This document shows positions 7,792 through 17,153 of a stretch of 64,000 nt of DNA, in pieces (the first letter of the stretch is position 1; each line of letters starts with the position of its first letter). Under the pieces are notes generated by a model that did not search any database, was not told where the DNA came from, and saw only the letters and a list, made by a program, of their open reading frames with translations. This stretch comes from Zymobacter palmae. GTDB lineage: Bacteria > Pseudomonadota > Gammaproteobacteria > Pseudomonadales > Halomonadaceae. The stretch lies in the NCBI RefSeq assembly GCF_003610015.1, contig NZ_AP018933.1, positions 2,390,035 to 2,454,034 on the forward strand, written 5' to 3'. Position numbers and translations under genes: made by a program.

Positions 7792-10101
7792 ATGGATATC
7801 TGGCAGTGGTATCAGCAGTACGAACGCGACATGTGGGAATCTGGTCAAGACTACCCCGTTCGGCTGGTCGATGACTTTCTCGAGTCCGTGGTACACATGC
7901 AATACGGCAAGGCCGAAGCGCTGCTGCCCGAAGTGCGCGCGCTCAAACAAAGCGCCAACAACCCGTGGCTGGAAGTGCTGCTAGGGCACTGGGAAATGCG
8001 CCATCGACTGGGCAACGAAGCCGAAGGACAAACGGCCCTTGCCGATGTCGTGGCCCTTTATGAACGCGCTCACCAAAGCGACACCGCCGAATGCCCCCAG
8101 TCGGTCTGCGTGACGCAGGATCTGAGTCATTGCTACTGCAACGTTGATGCCCGCGGCTGGGCGGACGAACGCATTGCCGTCTGCCAGGAAACGATGGCGG
8201 GCATCGACCCCAGCTGGAGCTGCTATCAGTGCCTGTCGGACGAACAGTTCGATGCCATGCTTGATAAGGGGCTGTACGAGGAAGCGCTGACGTTCGTGCG
8301 TGGGCAGATTGAAAAGATCAAGGCCGTGGGTGCGGACGAAGATGATGAAGCCCTGCGCGAAAGTGAAGCCGAAGCACTGATGCTGCTCGGTCAGTACGAT
8401 GAAGCGCTGGCGATCATGGATCGGCTGTGCGAATCCTCGAACGTCGGCGACAACAACACGCAGGCGCGCGAAACTCAGAACATCATCCGTCTGCAGGTAC
8501 TGGCCCATGCCGGCCGCGATGAGGAAGCCTGGGAAGCTCTGCCTGCGGTAACCCCGCACATTGCCATGCGCTGGGTCGATGTGCTCAGCACGCTGATATC
8601 GCGTGCGCCGCAACGCAACACGTGGCAGGTCGGCCGCTCGCTTCAACAGATCCTTGAGCAGCGCATTCGTGTGGGTGCACCACGCGATGCCATTACGGTC
8701 GCCAAGGTACACATCGCGCTGGCGCTGGCGCGCAATGCCACCTGGACAGCACACCAGGCACTGGCACTGGCTAAAACACAACTGCCCAAACTGCGCAGTG
8801 CACTCGGCGACGATCAGGCACTGGCCGTACTGGAAGCTCAGATTGATGCACAGACCCAGCAGGTTGCGCTGCCGGTCAGTGCCGATCAGTTGATGGCGTG
8901 GCTCGGCGCGCGTGACGACAGTGAGCGCGATCCTGAGCAAGAAGTCGAGTGGCTAACACTGGCCTTGGCTGAGCGCCCCGACGATCATCCGCTGCGTCAG
9001 CTAACCGCTTCTGCCTTACAGGCCTGCGCAGCGAACGAGCAGGCCATCAGTATCCTGCAAGAACGCGTCGAGCAGCATCCCGAAGAAGAAAGCGAAGTGC
9101 CGTATCAGCTGCTGCAACTGTTGCTGCAAAACCGTCGTTTCAGTCAAATCCAGCGCTTGGCCGACCGTTTCGAGGCACCGCTGCCCAGCATGGCCTGTTG
9201 GTATCGCATTCATGCCGCACAAGCGCAAGAAGACTGGCAAAAAGCCGAGCGTCTGTGCCACGACATGCTTCAACTCCCCGGCTGCGAAGACAAGATTATG
9301 CCGCACATTATTGCAGGCGGCGCAGCGATGAAGCTCAAGGCCTTTGATCGAGCACTGGGCCACCATCTGGAAGCACTTGAACGCATCGACCGTCAGCAAG
9401 AGATGTCACCCAACAATACGATCTGGGATGCCATCACTGCGGCCAGCGCGCTTCAGGAGTGGGAGCAGGTACGAGCACTAGGCGCACGGCTCGGTATGAC
9501 GTTTTCGAGCGAAGAAGGCCCTATCGAAGAGAACGGAGGCTGGATTCGTCTGCGTTTCTGGGAAGACAACGAATACCGCTTCTACCTGGCCCAGCGTACG
9601 GGGCCAACGACCGCCATCGTACGGCAGCCCAACTCCCGCGATGCGCCTCAGCACCTGAATGATCGGGTAGTATTCGAACCAGCACTGCTCAATGAGCCGC
9701 CGCAGACCGAAGAAGAACAGCAAAACTTCATCGGTGTCTACGATGTCCTGCACGTCATCGCATCCGGCGGCTATGCATCGGCATGGTTCGTCGATGGCGC
9801 CGCCCCCGAGCAGGAGGTGTTCCAGCATTTTGTCGACCAACTTGAGGCTGAGGGCTGCAACGTCTGGATTACCAGCAACGATGACTATCAGGTCGTCGAT
9901 ACCCAGACCGACAATGCTGTACTGCCGGGCCTGTACTTCCTGCTGTCGGCACCGCAAAGCATGCCATTGCAGGCGCTGGACGCCCTGCTGACCCGCCTGA
10001 CCGCTGACTGGCCGCATCTGCCTCACTGGCTGGGATTGGCCCGCAAGGCCGGTGTTGACGATACGCGCCATACCGCCATTATTGAGCGCTACCAACTCTA
10101 G
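7792..10101 (+). CDS. Large TPR-repeat protein coupled to the HSP90-like ATPase
   Basis: The 769-aa protein is dominated by helical, Ala/Leu/Glu-rich repeats of TPR type, such as EALTFVRGQIEK, EAEALMLLGQYDEALAIMDRL, QRLADRFEAPLP and AFDRALGHHLEALERID. The last 190 residues form a different, mixed alpha/beta domain (EENGGWIRLRFWEDNEYRF, NFIGVYDVLHVIASGGYASAWF). No signal peptide or membrane segment is seen. It begins 2 bp after the stop of the HSP90-like gene. TPR proteins are classic co-chaperones of eukaryotic Hsp90, so a partner or client-adaptor role is a reasonable inference, although the ATPase has no MEEVD tail. A stretch of Cys-rich sequence (SWSCYQCLSDEQ) is unusual. Confidence 0.75.
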   Translation: MDIWQWYQQYERDMWESGQDYPVRLVDDFLESVVHMQYGKAEALLPEVRALKQSANNPWLEVLLGHWEMRHRLGNEAEGQTALADVVALYERAHQSDTAECPQSVCVTQDLSHCYCNVDARGWADERIAVCQETMAGIDPSWSCYQCLSDEQFDAMLDKGLYEEALTFVRGQIEKIKAVGADEDDEALRESEAEALMLLGQYDEALAIMDRLCESSNVGDNNTQARETQNIIRLQVLAHAGRDEEAWEALPAVTPHIAMRWVDVLSTLISRAPQRNTWQVGRSLQQILEQRIRVGAPRDAITVAKVHIALALARNATWTAHQALALAKTQLPKLRSALGDDQALAVLEAQIDAQTQQVALPVSADQLMAWLGARDDSERDPEQEVEWLTLALAERPDDHPLRQLTASALQACAANEQAISILQERVEQHPEEESEVPYQLLQLLLQNRRFSQIQRLADRFEAPLPSMACWYRIHAAQAQEDWQKAERLCHDMLQLPGCEDKIMPHIIAGGAAMKLKAFDRALGHHLEALERIDRQQEMSPNNTIWDAITAASALQEWEQVRALGARLGMTFSSEEGPIEENGGWIRLRFWEDNEYRFYLAQRTGPTTAIVRQPNSRDAPQHLNDRVVFEPALLNEPPQTEEEQQNFIGVYDVLHVIASGGYASAWFVDGAAPEQEVFQHFVDQLEAEGCNVWITSNDDYQVVDTQTDNAVLPGLYFLLSAPQSMPLQALDALLTRLTADWPHLPHWLGLARKAGVDDTRHTAIIERYQL

Positions 10102-10215
10102 GCAACCTACGGTGAGTGGCTTACCGTCACTCATCCTCTTGCGGGGACAAGTAGCAAGCGCGATATTCGCAGTCCATTTTATCGTTGGAAAAGAATGGCG
10201 AACGAGCCAACATCA

Positions 10216-10677
10216 TCAATCGAGCCAACGGTCACCAAACATGAAGACAGCCACCCCGCTCAGCATGATGCCCATACCCACGAATTTCCACCAATGTACG
10301 GGACGCACGGGCATCTGCAACAACCCAAAACCGTCGATCAACATACCGGCCGCCAGCTGCCCGATGATGAACAGGAACATTGTGTTGGACACGCCTAGAC
10401 GTGGCGATAGGAAGATGGACGTGAATACGAAGGCCGCCCCGATCAGACCGCCCGTCCAGTTCCACCATGCTTGTTTGCCAAGGTTGGTAGAAACGCTGTG
10501 CCAGTCCGCCTGCCATAACGCGATAAGCAACAGGCATAGCGTACCCACAGCGAAGGACGACAGTGCAGCGATCAGCGACTGTCCCCCCATGCTAGCACCC
10601 AAGCGAGTATTGATTGAGGCCTGCACGGACAGCCCGAATCCCCCAGCCAACGCCATTAAGAGATATGCATAGTTCAT
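10216..10677 (-). CDS. DMT-type transporter of the YdcZ (DUF606) family
   Basis: A 153-aa integral membrane protein with about five hydrophobic helices: YLLMALAGGFGLSVQ, LIAALSSFAVGTLCLLLIAL, WTGGLIGAAFVFTSIF, TMFLFIIGQLAAGMLIDGFG and FVGMGIMLSGVAVFMFG. The motifs QASINTRLG and RLGVSNTMF are typical of DUF606/YdcZ proteins. The start at 10677 has an AAGGAG site 5 bases upstream; the longer upstream frame lacks a good site. The substrate is unknown. It is a single-gene unit convergent with the TPR gene. Confidence 0.85.
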   Translation of the reverse strand: MNYAYLLMALAGGFGLSVQASINTRLGASMGGQSLIAALSSFAVGTLCLLLIALWQADWHSVSTNLGKQAWWNWTGGLIGAAFVFTSIFLSPRLGVSNTMFLFIIGQLAAGMLIDGFGLLQMPVRPVHWWKFVGMGIMLSGVAVFMFGDRWLD

Positions 10678-10831
10678 TCCGACTCCTTTCCATCCCGCCA
10701 TCATGAAAGTGAAGCCTTGCGCCTCACCCACTCGTCATTCCACCGGCGAATAACCCCGCCAGCCTAGTCAACGAGTGCCATAGCATACGGTGAAAGAAAC
10801 GGAATCGCTCATGTGTATTGCACGTTGTGCT

Positions 10832-11407
10832 CTATCGCTGGTGGCGGCGACGATGTGACCACCAGTAGTGCCCACCCCACCATGCCACCACCAGCAGCGC
10901 AATACCGCCCCACACCCAGCCCTGATACTGCTCAACCTGCGCATAGGCCTTCAGCACTGCAGGACCAATCAGATAGCCCAGCAGGGTGAACAGTACGGCC
11001 CAGACTGCAGCTCCCAGCAAATTGAAGAAGAGAAAGGTACGAATGGGTACGCCACTGGTACCAATCACGATCGGCCCCACGATGCGCAGCCCATATAGAA
11101 AGCGCACACCAAAGATAACCGAATGCTGATGGCGCCGGATCATCCCCTGCACTTTACGCACACGCCCCTTACGCCACGACAACCTGTCCAGCAGCTTCTG
11201 CCCAAAGAAATGTCCCATCAGATACAGCACCACATCCCCGAGCATGCCCCCAAACCAGACGACACCCATCAGCATGGGTAGAGAGAAAAGCCCTTTATGC
11301 ACCGCAATGCCGGCCAGAATCACGACCGTCTCACCTTCAAGCAGACACCCCAGCAGCACGGCCAGATAACCGTAGTGTTGAAGCCACAGATTCACGCTGT
11401 CACTCAT
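10832..11407 (-). CDS. DedA-family membrane protein
   Basis: A 191-aa protein with the DedA (SNARE-associated/VTT) signature: ENxE-like LLEGETVVILAGI, then GGMLGDVVLYLMGHFFG, the basic loop RHQHSVIFGVRFLYGLR and GPIVIGTSGVPIRTFLFFNLLGAAVWA. Four to five membrane segments are visible. DedA proteins help transport or recycle undecaprenyl phosphate and other lipids across the inner membrane and affect envelope stress tolerance. The C terminus is a basic tail (HRRRHQR). The gene stands alone and diverges from the tRNA-Met gene. Confidence 0.9.
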   Translation of the reverse strand: MSDSVNLWLQHYGYLAVLLGCLLEGETVVILAGIAVHKGLFSLPMLMGVVWFGGMLGDVVLYLMGHFFGQKLLDRLSWRKGRVRKVQGMIRRHQHSVIFGVRFLYGLRIVGPIVIGTSGVPIRTFLFFNLLGAAVWAVLFTLLGYLIGPAVLKAYAQVEQYQGWVWGGIALLVVAWWGGHYWWSHRRRHQR

Positions 11408-11510
11408 GCCAGTGCTCCCACAGACAAGTACCCAAGAAAGAGGCTACCACCTCGCGCCGGCGACATCTCGTTGTCCTTTACCGCTTTTCAGAATAGTTGC
11501 GCAAAAGGTG

Positions 11511-11539
11511 TTGACGTTCGGGCCTCTTATCAGTAACAT
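11511..11539 (+). promoter_or_regulatory. Sigma-70 promoter of tRNA-Met
   Basis: TTGACG at 11511-11516 and TAACAT at 11534-11539 are separated by 17 bp. The -10 box ends 14 bp before the mature tRNA, which fits a short 5' leader. Confidence 0.7.
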
Positions 11540-11553
11540 GCGCAGCCATCGAC

Positions 11554-11630
11554 GGCTACGTAGCTCAGTTGGTTAGAGCACATCACTCATAATGATGGGG
11601 TCCCCTGTTCGAGTCAGGGCGTAGCCACCA
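11554..11630 (+). tRNA. tRNA-Met (CAT), elongator
   Basis: The 77-nt sequence folds as a full cloverleaf: acceptor GGCTACG with CGTAGCC, D-arm GCTCAGTTGGTTAGAGC, anticodon stem CATCA/TGATG with loop CTCATAA, T-arm CCCTG-TTCGAGT-CAGGG, and encoded ACCA. The paired first base and the strong match to the E. coli elongator tRNA-Met rule out initiator tRNA. Confidence 0.97.
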
Positions 11631-11637
11631 GATTCAG

Positions 11638-11675
11638 AAAATCCCTTTGATGCTTCGGCGTCAAAGGGATTTTTG
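11638..11675 (+). terminator. Rho-independent terminator of tRNA-Met
   Basis: AATCCCTTTGATGC pairs with GCGTCAAAGGGATT around a TTCG tetraloop, followed by a T-run. It lies a few bases after the tRNA CCA end. Confidence 0.9.
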
Positions 11676-11835
11676 CATTTCTGCCCGTTATTCATGGCTT
11701 TTCTCCCTCCTGATTTCCTCGCTCGGTCCTAAACGGCCACAGGCACGCTATGTGATGCCGAACGCTCCCTTCAGGTGGCTTCGCTACTTCCACACGCTCA
11801 CCGTTTTCGAACGCGCCCTCTTGCCCATATGTGAA

Positions 11836-11865
11836 AGGACCTGACAGCAAGGCATGCCAGGTCCT
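11836..11865 (-). terminator. Possible terminator after apeB
   Basis: AGGACCTG and CAGGTCCT form an 8-bp stem about 20 bp after the apeB stop. The following T-run is weak, so this is tentative. The rest of 11676-11886 shows no gene. Confidence 0.4.
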
Positions 11866-11886
11866 CAATGCGCCTACGCTGCCTAA

Positions 11887-13194
11887 CTACAGTAGCGTCT
11901 CATCCGGCGTATTGCAGTACTCCACCAGCGCCTTGATCAGATAGGCAGGATCCTCGCTGCCCGCTGTTTCACGGATCGAGTGCATCGCCCACTGGGGCAG
12001 CCCTACATCCAGCGTAGCGATCCCGAGCGCCGTAGCCGTTAGCGGCCCAATCGTACTGCCGCAGCCCATGTCCGCGCGCGTTGAAAATGCCTGCACGGGC
12101 ACGCCCGCCTTGGCACACAGCTGCTTAAACAGCCCCGCCGTTCGGCTGGCCGTGGCATAACGCTGATTGGCGTTGTACTTGATGACGGGACCGCCATTGA
12201 GCGCAGGCGCATGCCCTGCATCGTGACGATCAAGAAAGTTAGGGTGCAGCCCATGAGCGTTGTCACACGAAATCATGCACGAGTGCTGAATCAAGCGAAT
12301 ACGCCCCTCTGGTGTGCCATCGCCGACTGCGGCATGGATACGCGTCAACACATCGTCGAGGAACGTGCCCTGTGCACCACCGGGACTGCCGCTACCCACT
12401 TCTTCGTGATCATTCGCCACGAACATTACCGCCTGCTCGCCATCGCTCTGCAACAACGCTTCCAACCCACAAAAGCACGACAGCAGATTGTCGAGACGCG
12501 CACTGGCAAACAGCTCACCGTTGATGCCCACACGTGCAGCAGGCTGGCAGTCGTACAGCCCTAATTCGAACTCAATGACGCGTCGCTCACCCAGCGACTC
12601 GCCCTGAGCCGCCAGCAGCTGTTCGACTAGTGCCGTGATATCACGCGGTGCGTTACCGGCACGCCCAAGGATGGCGTTCATCTGCGTCTGTGGGTTGAGG
12701 GTCTTGCCCTTGTTGGCCTCGCGGTCAAGGTGAATGGCCAGACTGGGCACTACCGCTACTGGCCGCAGGGAATCAACCAGCAGCGTTTCGCACTTACCCT
12801 CAGGCGATGCCAGCAGAACACGCCCGGCAATGCCGAGATCACGATCGAACCACGGCGCCAGCAATGCTCCACCGTAGACTTCAATCCCCAGTGCGATCCA
12901 ATCGCGCGTAATGATGAACGGCGACGGTTTTAAACGCAGATGAGGGCTGTCCGTATGTGCCCCAATCATTCTGATCGCCTTAACAGCGCCTTTTGGCAGC
13001 TGGAAAGCGATCAATGCCCCATCATCACGTGTTGTATAGTAGCGGCCACCGGGTTCGAGCCCCCAGACAGCCCGCTCATCCAACGCAATATAGCCCGCCT
13101 GACGAAGATGATGTGCCATTCGAGCCGCGGCGTGCCATGATGTATGAGCGTGATCAAGGAAATCGAATAAACGTTCCAGCACAGAACGTGACAT
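11887..13194 (-). CDS. apeB: M18-family aspartyl aminopeptidase
   Basis: The 435-aa enzyme matches bacterial M18 aminopeptidases, di-zinc cytosolic enzymes that remove N-terminal acidic residues from peptides. Key motifs are GAHTDSPHLRLKP (first zinc ligand His and bridging Asp region), FVANDHEEVGS (catalytic Glu and Glu ligand), SCDNAHGLHPNFLDRHD (Asp ligand) and the C-terminal MGCGSTIGPLTA and HSIRE, which supplies the last His. The second ATG at 13194 is preferred because GGAGGT lies 7 bases before it; the ATG 6 bp upstream would abut the ribosome site. It is transcribed divergently from prc. Confidence 0.93.
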   Translation of the reverse strand: MSRSVLERLFDFLDHAHTSWHAAARMAHHLRQAGYIALDERAVWGLEPGGRYYTTRDDGALIAFQLPKGAVKAIRMIGAHTDSPHLRLKPSPFIITRDWIALGIEVYGGALLAPWFDRDLGIAGRVLLASPEGKCETLLVDSLRPVAVVPSLAIHLDREANKGKTLNPQTQMNAILGRAGNAPRDITALVEQLLAAQGESLGERRVIEFELGLYDCQPAARVGINGELFASARLDNLLSCFCGLEALLQSDGEQAVMFVANDHEEVGSGSPGGAQGTFLDDVLTRIHAAVGDGTPEGRIRLIQHSCMISCDNAHGLHPNFLDRHDAGHAPALNGGPVIKYNANQRYATASRTAGLFKQLCAKAGVPVQAFSTRADMGCGSTIGPLTATALGIATLDVGLPQWAMHSIRETAGSEDPAYLIKALVEYCNTPDETLL

Positions 13195-13373
13195 GGTCAT
13201 ACCTCCTCTATACCCTGAAATGATTCAGGCCGTTGCAGGCGGTATGGCAGGCAGGCTGCTACACTTTTCATTCCTGCATCGGCTCGGCTTCCTTCAGGCT
13301 ACTGTGCAAAGTAACCGGTGTATCCGGAACCAATGACACTGCAGTGTACATCAACCGGGAGTATTTCCTCGCA

Positions 13374-15428
13374 ATGAGCCCGTTCGCCCTACCCAAGCAT
13401 CTGATGGTCCTGGCAGCCTGCATGGCAATCAGCCTGCCATCGATGGCTACTGTTTCTCCGGCCCCTGGCGATCAGCAGGTTGCCCGCGAAGTGGCCAGCC
13501 GCATTCGATACGGTCATTACGAGAACATCCGCTACGATGCCGAATGGTCGAAGCGCGCCTATGCGCGTTTCCTCGACCTGCTTGATCCCCAGCACATGTA
13601 TCTCCTTAGCGGTGATCTCAAGGATTTCGGCCTACTGGAAAGCAACTACGCCAACGTATTTGCCGACGGCCAGCTAGAGCGTCCGTTCGAGCTCTACAAC
13701 CGTTTCCAGCAGCGCGTCGAAGCGCGCCTGCAGACCCTCATCAACTGGCTGCAGAAGGACCCGCACTTCGATTACACCTCACATGATCGTCTTGGCACCG
13801 ATACCGACAAGCAGCCGTGGGCGATCACCCCTCAGGCCCTCGACGATATCTGGCGCAAACGCCTCAAAGGGGCCGCGTTGTCGCTGCGTCTGACCGAGCC
13901 GAAGCTAACAGATGAGCAAATCGCCGAGCGCTTGACCAAGCGCTATAAGGAACAGCTCAAGCATATCCGCCAGACTAACCACGAAGACGTGCTGAGCCTC
14001 GTACTGGAAGCGGCGACTAGTGCTATCGATCCGCATACGGAATACATGTCGCCCAGCCGCAGTGAGTCGTTTGATATCCAGATGCGACTGTCGCTCGAAG
14101 GTATCGGTGCTCTACTGCAGGCCGATGAAGAGTACGTGCGCGTCGCCAGCCTGATCCCCGGCGGCCCGGCAGAAAAAAGCGGTCTGCTGCACCCCGCCGA
14201 TCGCATCATTGCTGTCGGCAACGACGACGGTAGCGAGCTGACCAGCGTAGTCGGCATGCGCCTCGACGATGTGGTCAACCGCATCCGAGGCCCGAAAGGC
14301 TCGGCAGTACGGCTGCAGATCGTACCAGCGCGCGCGGTGGATAATACGCAAACGCGTATCGTCACCATCCCGCGTGACAAGGTCAATTTGGAAGATCAGG
14401 CAGCACACAGCAAGATCATCGACGTGAATCGCGACGGTCATGTTGAGCATATCGGCATCATTACCGTGCCGGCGTTCTACATCGACTTCGCCGCGATGCA
14501 GGCGGGCGACACCAACTATCGCAGCACCACCCGCGACGTGCGCGCCCTGATCGAAGAACTGAAAGCCAAGCAGGTCAATGGCATCGTACTTGACCTACGC
14601 AACAACGGCGGCGGCGCGCTGCAAGAAGCCAACTCCATGGTTGGCCTATTCATTGACCGCGGCCCGACGGTACAGGTACGCGATGCACGCGGCCGTATCA
14701 CGCTGTTCGCTGACGATCAGCCGGGCATGGCCTACACCGGCCCGCTGGCCGTCCTGGTGGATCGCATGTCGGCATCAGCCTCCGAGATCTTCGCTGGCGC
14801 CATTCAGGACTACGGACGCGGTCTAATTCTGGGCGGGCAGACGTTCGGGAAAGGGACGGTGCAGACGCTGGTCGATATCGACCACGGCGGTGAACTGCGC
14901 ATGACGACGGCTAAGTTCTACCGTGTCTCGGGCGAGAGTACGCAGGAACGGGGCGTAACCCCTGACATCTTCTTCCCGAATCTGATCGACAATAAAGATA
15001 TCGGTGAAAGCGCACTGCCCAACGTACTGCCTTGGGATGTGGTGCGCCCAGTGCATTACACACGCTATATCTATCCGTCACTGCAGCTCGACAAACTGAA
15101 GCAGCTGCACGAACAGCGTGTGGCGCACGAAGCGGACTTTCTCTATCTGGGCAAGGAAGCAGACCTGCTGAAACAGATGCGCAGTGAGAAAAGCATCAGC
15201 CTCAATCTGGCACAGCGTAAGAAAGAGCTGGAAGCTCAGAAGGGTGAACAGCTCAAGCTGGAGAACGAACGTCGCCAGATGCTGAAATTACCGGTACTCA
15301 AGGAGCTCAACGACGATCAGGCCTTGTCGGACGACAGCCATGACACGCCCATTGACCAAGCTCAGCTTCACGAAGCCGCTGAAATACTGGTAGATTTTGC
15401 CACAGTGACCGGACTGCGCGCGCAGTAG
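13374..15428 (+). CDS. prc: Tail-specific C-terminal processing protease Prc/Tsp
   Basis: The 684-aa precursor begins MSPFALPKHLMVLAACMAIS with a cleavable signal peptide, so it acts in the periplasm. It has an N-terminal DUF3340 region, a PDZ domain (SLEGIGALLQADEEYVRVASLIPGG split over 240-270), an S41 protease core (NGIVLDLRNNGGG; DRMSASASEIFAGA; GQTFGKGTVQ) and a C-terminal helical tail. S468 and K493 form the catalytic dyad with the same 25-residue spacing as E. coli Prc. It degrades proteins with nonpolar C termini and trims lipoproteins and murein hydrolases. The ATG at 13374 follows CGGGAG; the longer upstream frame lacks a site and would bury the signal peptide. Confidence 0.95.
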   Translation: MSPFALPKHLMVLAACMAISLPSMATVSPAPGDQQVAREVASRIRYGHYENIRYDAEWSKRAYARFLDLLDPQHMYLLSGDLKDFGLLESNYANVFADGQLERPFELYNRFQQRVEARLQTLINWLQKDPHFDYTSHDRLGTDTDKQPWAITPQALDDIWRKRLKGAALSLRLTEPKLTDEQIAERLTKRYKEQLKHIRQTNHEDVLSLVLEAATSAIDPHTEYMSPSRSESFDIQMRLSLEGIGALLQADEEYVRVASLIPGGPAEKSGLLHPADRIIAVGNDDGSELTSVVGMRLDDVVNRIRGPKGSAVRLQIVPARAVDNTQTRIVTIPRDKVNLEDQAAHSKIIDVNRDGHVEHIGIITVPAFYIDFAAMQAGDTNYRSTTRDVRALIEELKAKQVNGIVLDLRNNGGGALQEANSMVGLFIDRGPTVQVRDARGRITLFADDQPGMAYTGPLAVLVDRMSASASEIFAGAIQDYGRGLILGGQTFGKGTVQTLVDIDHGGELRMTTAKFYRVSGESTQERGVTPDIFFPNLIDNKDIGESALPNVLPWDVVRPVHYTRYIYPSLQLDKLKQLHEQRVAHEADFLYLGKEADLLKQMRSEKSISLNLAQRKKELEAQKGEQLKLENERRQMLKLPVLKELNDDQALSDDSHDTPIDQAQLHEAAEILVDFATVTGLRAQ

Positions 15429-15620
15429 GGTAGACCATCACGATACGCGGTATGCCTTGTGTGTTGCGCAGGGCATGCCGTACCCGTCAGAGCCTGAAAA
15501 AGACACAGCAAAAGAATGGCCGTCACTATAATCAAATAATGACTGCAATACGGTCGAACTTATCGGAAGGGTGCAACTTGCCTAGAGAGTGGCACTCACA
15601 AAATAAACATCAGGCACTCA

Positions 15621-15824
15621 TTAGCATAGTAATCGTGCGATATCGACGGCTTCTTTCTTGTTCAGCTTAAATTCGGACAGGAGGGAATGAAGACGTTCTT
15701 GGAACTGCTCTTCGGGGGAGGGTTTGTGCTCTTCGACCTGCGGTTCAAGCCCCCGCAGCAGCTCGCCTAATTGTGCATCCAACGCCCATTTCTGTTTTAC
15801 AGATAAAATTCCTTCGCGAGACAT
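15621..15824 (-). CDS. Small hypothetical protein
   Basis: A 67-aa hydrophilic protein starting MSREGILSVKQKW, with an acidic Pro/Glu-rich middle (EPQVEEHKPSPEEQFQE) and a helical C terminus (FKLNKKEAVDIARLLC). AGGAAAAAAGAG lies upstream of the ATG at 15824; a longer frame starts at 15860 without a better site. No membrane segment or known domain is seen. It is isolated, facing away from the heptamer-repeat region. Codon use resembles the chromosome, so it may be real, but support is limited. Confidence 0.45.
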   Translation of the reverse strand: MSREGILSVKQKWALDAQLGELLRGLEPQVEEHKPSPEEQFQERLHSLLSEFKLNKKEAVDIARLLC

Positions 15825-17153
15825 AAGACTCTTTTTTCCTGATGTAAATTGTAAGTACACAACAATATTATGTATTAAAGCCGTTACCTAACGACCCGAA
15901 TACAGGTAAGCGCTGCCGCAATGGTACGGACCGAAAGGCAAAGATAAAGGCTATGACGATCCACGCGCCAAGACTCACATCGTGAACCCCACCACATTAA
16001 TCAGACCCAACAAAACGTTATGACACGAAGTGTGGAGCCCTTGTGACAAGGCTCAACGGCAATTGACAGGCGATGCCTGCAATACCTATGAGAAAAGAAT
16101 GAACGAAATGATTGGCGCTGCAGACCTGCTTGAATGGCCAAGGCGACCATCGCTTGCAACAACTCTGTCGAGGGTATGACATTAATCACCATTTATCAAG
16201 CATGCTAGCTATCGCTGACAACGCCCACAACCGCGCGGTCCATAGCTACATCGGCAATACCTGACAAAATATAACCCTCTTTTAGCACGTCTCTGCCATT
16301 TTGTCGGCAACCCTATAGAAAGGAGGCCTTATTCATCCTGACTCAGATAATTTGTTTAACCAGCAATACATAATATTTCCACATTCCAAGCTTAGTCGCT
16401 GCCATCACCTTGTCCAGATCCTTTTCGTTATGGAAAATAAAGCAACTTTATCGGATAGAAGATCGAAGAACTTTACGCAAAATATCTTTTAATTGTGTTT
16501 ACTTTGGATATCTTATAAATCATTACACTGTTCTACCGTATTCGCCCTTACCCTCTGCCGTTATACCTGTATACCGATGATGGCGGATGACCATCACGAC
16601 TCTCGTGGCCTACAAGCGCAGCCAGTCTCACCACCGACCGCATTAAAAAATCAGACTTGGCGGTTGGCGGTTGGCGGTTGGCGGTTGGCGGTTGGCGGTT
16701 GGCGGTTGGCGGTTGGCGGTTGGCGGTTGGCGGTTGGCGGTTGGCGGTTGGCGGTTGGCGGTTGGCGGTTGGCGGTTGGCGGTTGATGATCCATCGTCAC
16801 GGGATGATCATCAAGCTCCAGCGCCTTGGCCTTTACTCTGAAAAAGAGCCATAAGTTTACCAAGCACGCAAAACACTATCTCATGCCGTGGTCACAATGT
16901 GCCGTAACAGTTAGCACCCTACGGCAAGAGCCAACACGGAATAAACGTTGCATCACAACCACGCACATTCTAGGCCACCATCATTGATAAACAAAAAGTG
17001 GCTGCTCTGCCGCGGAGCGCACGCAGCATGACATGGTGCCGCCGATTCAGGCGCGTTATTATGCATGACTGCAGAATTATAAAGTCGCCATTTCAACTAT
17101 AAACGCAAGCCATGTGGATAATTCATTCAGGCTTGTTGGAAGGAGCTTCTTAC
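15825..17153. other. Gene-poor stretch before the T6SS locus
   Basis: About 1.3 kb with no convincing gene. Short open frames here lack ribosome sites and protein-like composition. The only structure I see is the heptamer array at 16657-16785. The last 50 bases supply the ribosome site of the PAAR gene. Confidence 0.6.
16657..16785. repeat. Heptanucleotide tandem repeat, TTGGCGG x 18.4
   Basis: The unit TTGGCGG repeats without interruption for 129 bp. Because 7 is not a multiple of 3, the array is open in several frames and would encode a heptapeptide repeat (such as LAVGGWR on plus or QPPTANR on minus), but these frames have no support as genes. Perfect copy identity indicates recent slippage, so length is probably variable between strains. 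Confidence 0.97.

Noticed and set aside
7981-10134. Long minus-strand frames opposite the TPR gene
   Set aside because: They are shadows of a high-GC coding strand, without recognisable domains or ribosome sites.
16657-16785. CRISPR array
   Set aside because: The unit is a 7-bp perfect tandem repeat without spacers, and no cas genes are present.
16493-16863. Open frames through the heptamer array on both strands, encoding heptapeptide repeats
   Set aside because: The frames are open only because the repeat lacks stop codons. No ribosome site or flanking protein-like sequence supports them.
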